Assembly (NCBI GenBank): GCA_021464525.1 | Contig: JADRCO010000941.1 | Location: 1 to 24,335, forward strand | Length of the DNA stretch: 24,335 nucleotides | Direction of reading: 5' to 3' | From: Rhizophagus sp. LPA8_4_AMF | Taxonomy: Eukaryota; Glomeromycota; Glomeromycetes; Glomerales; Glomeraceae | In this document: positions 19,338 to 24,335 of the stretch, one piece after another | Layout of the letters: the number at the start of each line of letters is the position of its first letter | Numbering within the stretch: position 1 is the stretch's first letter | Position numbers and translations under genes: made by a program | The notes under the pieces: generated by a model | Seen by the model: only the letters and a program-made list of their open reading frames with translations | Databases searched by the model: none | What the model was told of the DNA's origin: nothing

Positions 19338-22300
19338 TTAAGCAAACGTTACATACTCGGTAAAATCAATAACTTCTGCCGAAATATTGAAAGTATCATC
19401 ATGTTTTGGAAGTTCTTTTGTAAATTGATTGAGTAATCGAGAAGTATAACAAGCTCGTGGATGAATTGATGGGCTATTTCTAATAGATAAAGTATTTGTT
19501 TTCCTATATTCATCTGCTTCTTCAATTTGCTTTTTAATTTCATCATCATTATTAGAAAATAAAGAATCAATGAACAATATTATTAATTTCTCTATTTCAA
19601 TAGCACTTGGTCTATTATCCGGATTCGGATTCCAACACCTTTTCATTAGATTAATATAACATTCTGGTGCTTCTTGCTCATTTATTTCAGGTCTATTTCC
19701 ATTACATATATTTAGTGCTAAATTAATATCATGAGCACAATCATCAAAAGGTTGTCTACCAGTTGCAATATAATACATAATCATACCAAAACTATATACA
19801 TCTGCTGCTTGAGTATATGGCTTTCCTCTTAATACTTCAGGAGCTACAAATGGCATAACTCCGTAAATTTTTGTTTTATCTATATTACTAACTTCTCCAC
19901 ATAATCCCATATCTGAAATATACACATTACTTGTAGAATTTCCAGAGCGAGCATAATAACTATCATTAAATGATATTAATATATTTCCTGTATGAAAATC
20001 ACAATGAACTGCTTTATTTTCATGAATTTTTTTAAGACCTTTAGCAATTTCGCTTAGTACTTCCAATTTTTCTTTCCAATGATAATTCTTAATAACATTA
20101 TTATTGTAATTATTGATACTTCCACCATTTGCATATTCAAGTACAATAATATAGTCTTTTGTATCTGGATTTTGGGATATCCCATATATCCAGAGAATTT
20201 CATTTTTAGAGGCATCAATAGAGTATGCATTAGCCTATTAAAAAATAAAAATGATTATCATTCAGAAGTATTTAATGAAGTTTAAAAAAATAAATTTCAT
20301 ACCTCATTTAAAAATTCATTAGTAATATTTTGTGAATTATATAAGCATTTTAAAGCAACTTCTTTATTGAGTGTGGTTCTTTTTAATTCCATTTTATCAA
20401 TTACATATTTCAATGGACCATCTTTCCATATTGCTAAATAAACTGTAGCAAATCCACCTTTACCTAATTCTTTAATACTATTAAACTGGTCATATGGTAT
20501 CCATTCAACAATTATATCATTATAACTTTCAATTTTTAATTGCATTTTTTGAATAAAATTATCAATTTTTTCATTTCCACTAGTACTTTCTACAAAATTT
20601 TGTTCAATATTATTTATTTGACATGGTTTACACCATTTATAACGTATATCTTTATATATTTCACCACATTCTTTGCAATAACTATTATTAAGTACTATAA
20701 CATAATCTTTTGTATCTGTATTTTGGGACATTCCATATATTCTAGGAATATTATATTCTGATATATAAGTTCCAGTTATATTATATTCATCTTTAATAGA
20801 ATATGCTTTAACCTGTTAATATAAGAGATGTTATAATAAAAGTACTTTAAAGACTAAATTACAAAAGAAATATAAGTTTCGTACCTCATTTAAAAAGTCA
20901 TTAATAACATACTGTGATTTATTTAAGCATTTTAAAGTGACTTCTTTATTAGATTTTCTTCATATTTACTTTCTGAATGATTATATTGTAATAAACCCTT
21001 CTTCCATATTGCCAAATATACTCTAGCAGAATCATCTTTGCTTATTTCTTTAATAATATTAAATTGGTCATAAGGTATCCATTCAACTACTATATCATAA
21101 ACACTTTCAATTTTCGATTGCATTACTTGAATAAAATTATCAATCTTTTCATTTCCACTAGTCCAGTTTGCAAAATTTTGTTTAATATGACATAGTTTAC
21201 ACCATTCATTACGTATATCTGTATATATTTCACCATAATTTTCACAAAAATCATCGAGAACTATAATATAATCTTTTGTATTTGGATTTTGGGATATTCC
21301 ATATATTCTAGGATCAACTTTATATATAATACTAATTGAATAGGCTTTAGCCTGTTAAACATAAAAGTTGTTTATAATAAAGTACTTTTAAGGATTAAAT
21401 TACAATAATTAGTAGTTCCATACCTCATTCAAAAAATCATTAATAACATTTGGTGAATTATTCAAGCATTTTAAAGTGACCTTTTTATTAGGGTTTCTTT
21501 CATATTTTATTTCTTTATCATTATATTTCAATAAACCATTATTCCATATTGTCAAATATACTCTAGCAAAATCATCTTTGCATATTTCTTTAATAATATT
21601 AAATTGGTCATAAGGTATCCATTCAACTACTATATCGTAATAATTTTCAATTTTTAATTGCATTTTTTGAATAAAATCATCAATTTTTTCATTTCCACTA
21701 GTCCAATTTACAAAATTTTGTTTTAAATTATTTATTTGACATGGTCTACACCATTTAATATTTATACTTGTATATATTTCAACACATTCTTTGCAATAAC
21801 TATCATTAAGTACTATAATATAATCTTTTGTATCTGGATTTTGGGATATTCCATATATTTTAGGAATAATATATTCATATCCTTCAATAGAATATGCTTT
21901 AACCTGTTAATATAAAAGATGTTATAATAAAAATACTTTAAAGACTAAATTACAAAAAAAAAAATATAAGTTTTGTACCTCATTTGAAAAGTCATTAATA
22001 ACATTTTGTGAATGATTCAAGCATTTTAAAGTAACTTCTTTATTAGGTATTCTTTTACATATTCTTTCCTCATAAATATATTCTAATGAACCATTCTTCC
22101 ATATTGCTGTAGAAAGACCATTTTTGTTTATTTTCTTAACGTTATTGAATTGGTCATAAGGTATCCATTCAACAATTATATCATCATATTTTTCTATTTT
22201 TAATTGCATTTTTTGAATAAAATTATCAATTTTTTCATTTCCACTAGTCCAGTTTGTGAAATTTTTCTTTAAGTTATTTATTACACATGGTTTACACCAT

Positions 22301-22365
22301 TTAAGATAAACAGTTGTATATATTTTATTACAGCTTTCACATATATTATCATTTTGAGATGACAT
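19338..22365 (-). CDS. Serine/threonine (TKL-like) kinase gene with four tandem N-lobe units
   Basis: Proposed exons on the minus strand: 22365-21979, 21903-21424, 21351-20885, 20812-20303 and 20234-19338. The introns of 75, 72, 72 and 68 nt are all phase 0, after AATGAG, with GT...AG ends. Corrected for one frameshift, the product is about 913 residues. Exons 1-4 each carry a CxxC...CxxC motif, NWTSGNEKID-type linker, WIPYDQF and a kinase N-lobe. Exon 4 alone has an intact loop, LGKGGFATVYLAIW, with VALK lysine. Exon 5 holds the C-lobe: HCDFHTGN (catalytic Asp and Asn), DMG instead of DFG, APE, and a tail with YTSRLLNQFTKELPK typical of Rhizophagus kinases. Exons 4 and 5 thus form a complete, probably active kinase. 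A 1-nt deletion near 20952 in exon 3 breaks the full-length frame, so a shorter product from ATG 20731 (about 441 residues), or splicing that skips exon 3, is possible. The ATG at 22365 was chosen as it precedes the first CxxC motif in the usual family position. Confidence 0.85.
20303..20812 (-). repeat. Kinase array unit 4 (fourth exon), the intact N-lobe
   Basis: 170 codons. Starts VKAYSIKDEY with an extra about 10-residue stretch (NITGTYISEY), then YGMSQNTDTKDYVIVL and NNSYCKEC, WCKPC. This copy alone keeps a canonical loop (GKGGFATV, residues 117-124 of the exon) and VALK lysine (155), and its FLNE helix provides the alpha-C glutamate for the C-lobe encoded by the next exon. The internal ATG at 20731 (GMSQN, where the other units have GISQN) could start a stand-alone kinase. 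Confidence 0.82.
20885..21351 (-). repeat. Kinase array unit 3 (third exon), frameshifted
   Basis: 467 nt, one short of a multiple of three. Starts AKAYSISIIYK, then YGISQNPNTKDYIIVL, then a damaged Cys motif (DDFCENYGEIY, so the first pair is C-x-N-Y; WCKLC is kept). The loop ISKDDSARVYLAIW lacks glycines. A single-base deletion near 20952, just before the VTLKCLNKSQ segment, puts the rest out of frame. This is the most decayed copy of the four. Confidence 0.8.
21424..21903 (-). repeat. Kinase array unit 2 (second exon)
   Basis: 160 codons. Starts VKAYSIEGYEY then YGISQNPDTKDYIIVL, which is kinase beta4-beta5, and passes directly into NDSYCKEC, the N-terminal Cys motif of the next unit. Both CxxC pairs are kept (CKEC and CRPC). 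The glycine loop is ICKDDFARVYLTIW, with all three glycines gone. The lysine of VTLKCL remains. The frame is open throughout. Confidence 0.8.
21979..22365 (-). repeat. Kinase array unit 1 (first exon)
   Basis: 129 codons with the authentic-looking N-terminus: MSSQNDN, Cys9-x2-Cys12, Cys24-x2-Cys27 (probable zinc knuckle), then TNWTSGNEKIDNFIQKM and WIPYDQF. The glycine loop is replaced by INKNGLST and four residues of the loop and strand beta2 are deleted relative to unit 4, so ATP binding by this copy is unlikely. The VAIK-equivalent lysine survives in VTLKCL. Exon ends SNEV across a phase-0 junction. Confidence 0.8.
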
Positions 22366-23244
22366 GATTTTGAAATTTTTTTTAAAAAAATCGGCATAAC
22401 AAACTTTTAATCAAAGGGGTGGCATAAATACAGTTACACAAATATGTGGTGATTGTTACAAAATTTCTGATGACATAATTCGAATTTATAAAGCATGTGA
22501 TAATAATAACGACCGATTATATTTTGATCTTATGAGCTGCAAAATTTATTAACAGTGTTGTGCCACACTTACTTAAAAGTGTATTTAGATATTTTTAGCC
22601 ATAACTTTCTTTCTCGTATACTGTACTAGAACAGATTGTGAATATATCAAGGACAAATTGCTCACAAATTGATAATTGAAAATTTTATTGTAAGTTTAAT
22701 AGATATCTTTAAAAAGAGCAAAAATTAAGTTAGTTTGAGAAAGTTAATGATGTATACTAGTCCAAAAAGGGGGGAATAAAAAGATATCATTATTTTGCTA
22801 TTGAATTTAATAACTTTATTTAGTACTTCACAGCATATCACTAAGTAAATCTTTTATTCATAACATCCGAGAGAAATTATAGTCGGCATATATTTAATTT
22901 AATTGTATAGGAATTATTAAAACATTTGAACAGGATCAATAATATTAAGCGTTATTGATAAAACGAACTTTAAACTTTCGTACGTAACTGGTTTTTTTAT
23001 CCTATTTAAAAACTTGCTGTGTTACTTTCGAAAAATGGTTAGTGAATGTTACATGTTTATTTTATTCCTAATAATTCAAAGAAAATAAATATTAAATATA
23101 CACGCAAAAATAAACAGTTGTATCTGTATGAAACATTAAACTTTGTAAAATATATTTTTTAATTGACCAACCAAAAAACTATAACCGAATAGAGTTACTA
23201 GTAAATAGTTATTGAGTACATTATGTACTTGTATAGAAAGATAA

Positions 23245-23254
23245 GTCACGTGAT
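23245..23254. promoter_or_regulatory. E-box GTCACGTGAT
   Basis: Palindromic CACGTG core with the GT-C flank preferred by Cbf1/USF-type bHLH factors. Position is about 880 bp upstream of the kinase start codon. A second GTCACGTG is at 24245-24252. Functional relevance is inference from the motif only. Confidence 0.25.
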
Positions 23255-24244
23255 TAATATAGTCTGATCGTGACCTTAGATAACCCAAGAAAAATTATTA
23301 TATAATTTGCCAATACTTAAGTAGTATTCTCGAGCCTTATTATTTTTAATATACTAATTAAGTAAGTATATGACTTAACGAATTATGAATAATGTCACTT
23401 TAATTTCATCGATAGTATTTGTATCTTCGATATTAATGCATATTTTATAGATTAATTTAAAATTTTAGATGGTAAATTGACATTAATATTTAGTGCCAAT
23501 TTTGGAACTGACATACAAAAATATTTTTATTTTTAAATCAGATTTATTGCTATTCAATTCAATTTCAATTATTTTAAGAGATATTATGTGATACTGAGAT
23601 ATTTTTCATAATTAAGGCTTCTCATTTCAAGCTTAACCCGCAATATACTAGATGAGATGTCAAAATTTGTTAGGTGATGAAATATTGATTATTGAGTATA
23701 CAATAAAATTTATACGAATGATTTTAATTAAAAGTAAACTAGGAATATTACCGAGACATCAAGTAATTGTTTATTTATATAAGCAATATTTTATTAGTCA
23801 ACTAAGCTATAAAGTAATTTTTTTGTGTGTGTTTTATTAAATAGATTATAAGTACCTTTGTTATTATGATTAAAATATGAATATCGCAATAACTATTATT
23901 TATTTTGCCTTTTTATTTATAGGAAAAATAAATATGAGAACTATTTTCATGAGTTTATAAATTTATAGTGTTTTACTGTTTCAAGTTTTAAACGCCTAAT
24001 TTCTTACAAACTATTCCCTTATTTGAATTATTTGAAGAGTCTGCATATCAAAACCACGATTATATGAAATTACGTAAATCTCACCGGTGGTGATCATCAC
24101 AACTATATAATTTTTATCACGAGACTTCCCTGAAATTTGACACTTGCATTTTTATTATTTATTCTAGTAACTTAGATTTTTTTTAGTAGGCAATCCTATT
24201 TTGCCACCCTTATACACTAACCTACATTAAATTACCGGATTTTA

Positions 24245-24252
24245 GTCACGTG
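24245..24252. promoter_or_regulatory. E-box GTCACGTG near the right edge
   Basis: Second CACGTG core, in a locally less AT-rich stretch close to the end of the window, compatible with a promoter for a gene to the right. Nothing downstream is available to confirm it. Confidence 0.22.
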
Positions 24253-24335
24253 GATCATCGCACTTGTAGTACAATCGGCGTTTTCTCCCTATCGCACATA
24301 AAAAAAAAAGAAAAAATTTTACACATCGTTTCTCC

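Larger units (their letters stand above)
22366..24335. other. Upstream flank of the kinase gene and gene-poor right end
   Basis: About 2 kb with no supported gene. Bases 22366-22560 would contain the kinase promoter and 5' leader; no firm core element is seen. The 62-codon plus-strand frame at 23652 has chance-like composition. The last ~100 bp has a CACGTG word, mixed composition and an A-rich run and could be the promoter of a gene beyond the window, but that cannot be tested here. Confidence 0.4.

Noticed and set aside
20079..20761. Plus-strand frames opposite the kinase exons (20079-20285 and 20540-20761)
   Set aside because: They are antisense shadows of kinase exons 4 and 5.
20303..22365. 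Four separate small kinase genes in tandem
   Set aside because: Units 1-3 have no C-lobe between them, share in-frame phase-0 splice junctions, and units 2-4 lack their own family-type N-terminus, so one multi-exon gene is the simpler reading; only a start at 20731 remains as an alternative.
23652..23840. 62-codon plus-strand frame
   Set aside because: No recognisable motif, chance-like composition, and no promoter or intron evidence.
1..24335. tRNA or rRNA genes
   Set aside because: I looked for T-loop words such as GGTTCGA with matching arms; the only candidate (about 3152) lies in a repeat and cannot form a cloverleaf.

Overview
This window is very AT-rich, intron-containing eukaryotic DNA and most resembles the genome of an arbuscular mycorrhizal fungus (Glomeromycotina, Rhizophagus type). 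The main evidence is a multi-exon kinase gene carrying the signature of the hugely expanded kinase family of these fungi: a paired CxxC motif, then NWTSGNEKID, then WIPYDQF, then a TKL-like kinase. Short phase-0 introns of about 70 nt, relics of a TRP-like ion channel and a Crinkler-type protein, and many decayed transposons fit the same picture. Species assignment is inference, not a database result.

Layout. Bases 1-500 hold a 69-bp tandem repeat and a GGTCC-rich inverted-repeat block. Bases 508-2001 are a decayed hAT transposase on the minus strand, split by a 574-bp non-autonomous element (1093-1666) with 17-bp terminal inverted repeats and an 8-bp target duplication. A 444-bp near-perfect palindrome with TTAA ends follows (2071-2514). 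From 3064 to 5662 a pair of inverted ~57-bp repeats brackets the best-preserved single-exon gene, a diaminopimelate-epimerase-fold protein (3809-4669). It keeps both catalytic cysteines but has altered substrate-contact positions, and is a candidate for bacterial origin because fungi make lysine by the aminoadipate route.

From about 5.7 to 15.8 kb I find no intact gene. It is a graveyard of frameshifted coding relics, mostly on the minus strand: an unknown Cys-containing protein, a TRP-like channel C-terminus with its introns still visible, a coiled-coil protein, a Crinkler N-terminal domain, a MULE-like transposase, a LINE reverse transcriptase and some fragments I cannot name. From 15.8 to 19.3 kb I see nothing supportable.

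The most striking locus is the minus-strand kinase gene at 19338-22365. Its first four exons are four diverged copies of one unit (Cys-pair motif, linker and kinase N-lobe), each followed by a phase-0 intron of 68-75 nt. One last exon holds a single complete C-lobe. Only the copy next to the C-lobe keeps a normal glycine loop; the three upstream copies have degraded loops, and one has a 1-nt deletion. Each internal copy starts with the beta4-beta5 segment of a kinase and jumps in frame into the N-terminal Cys motif, so the array looks like a tandem genomic duplication with breakpoints inside two different exons. The last 2 kb is apparently intergenic.
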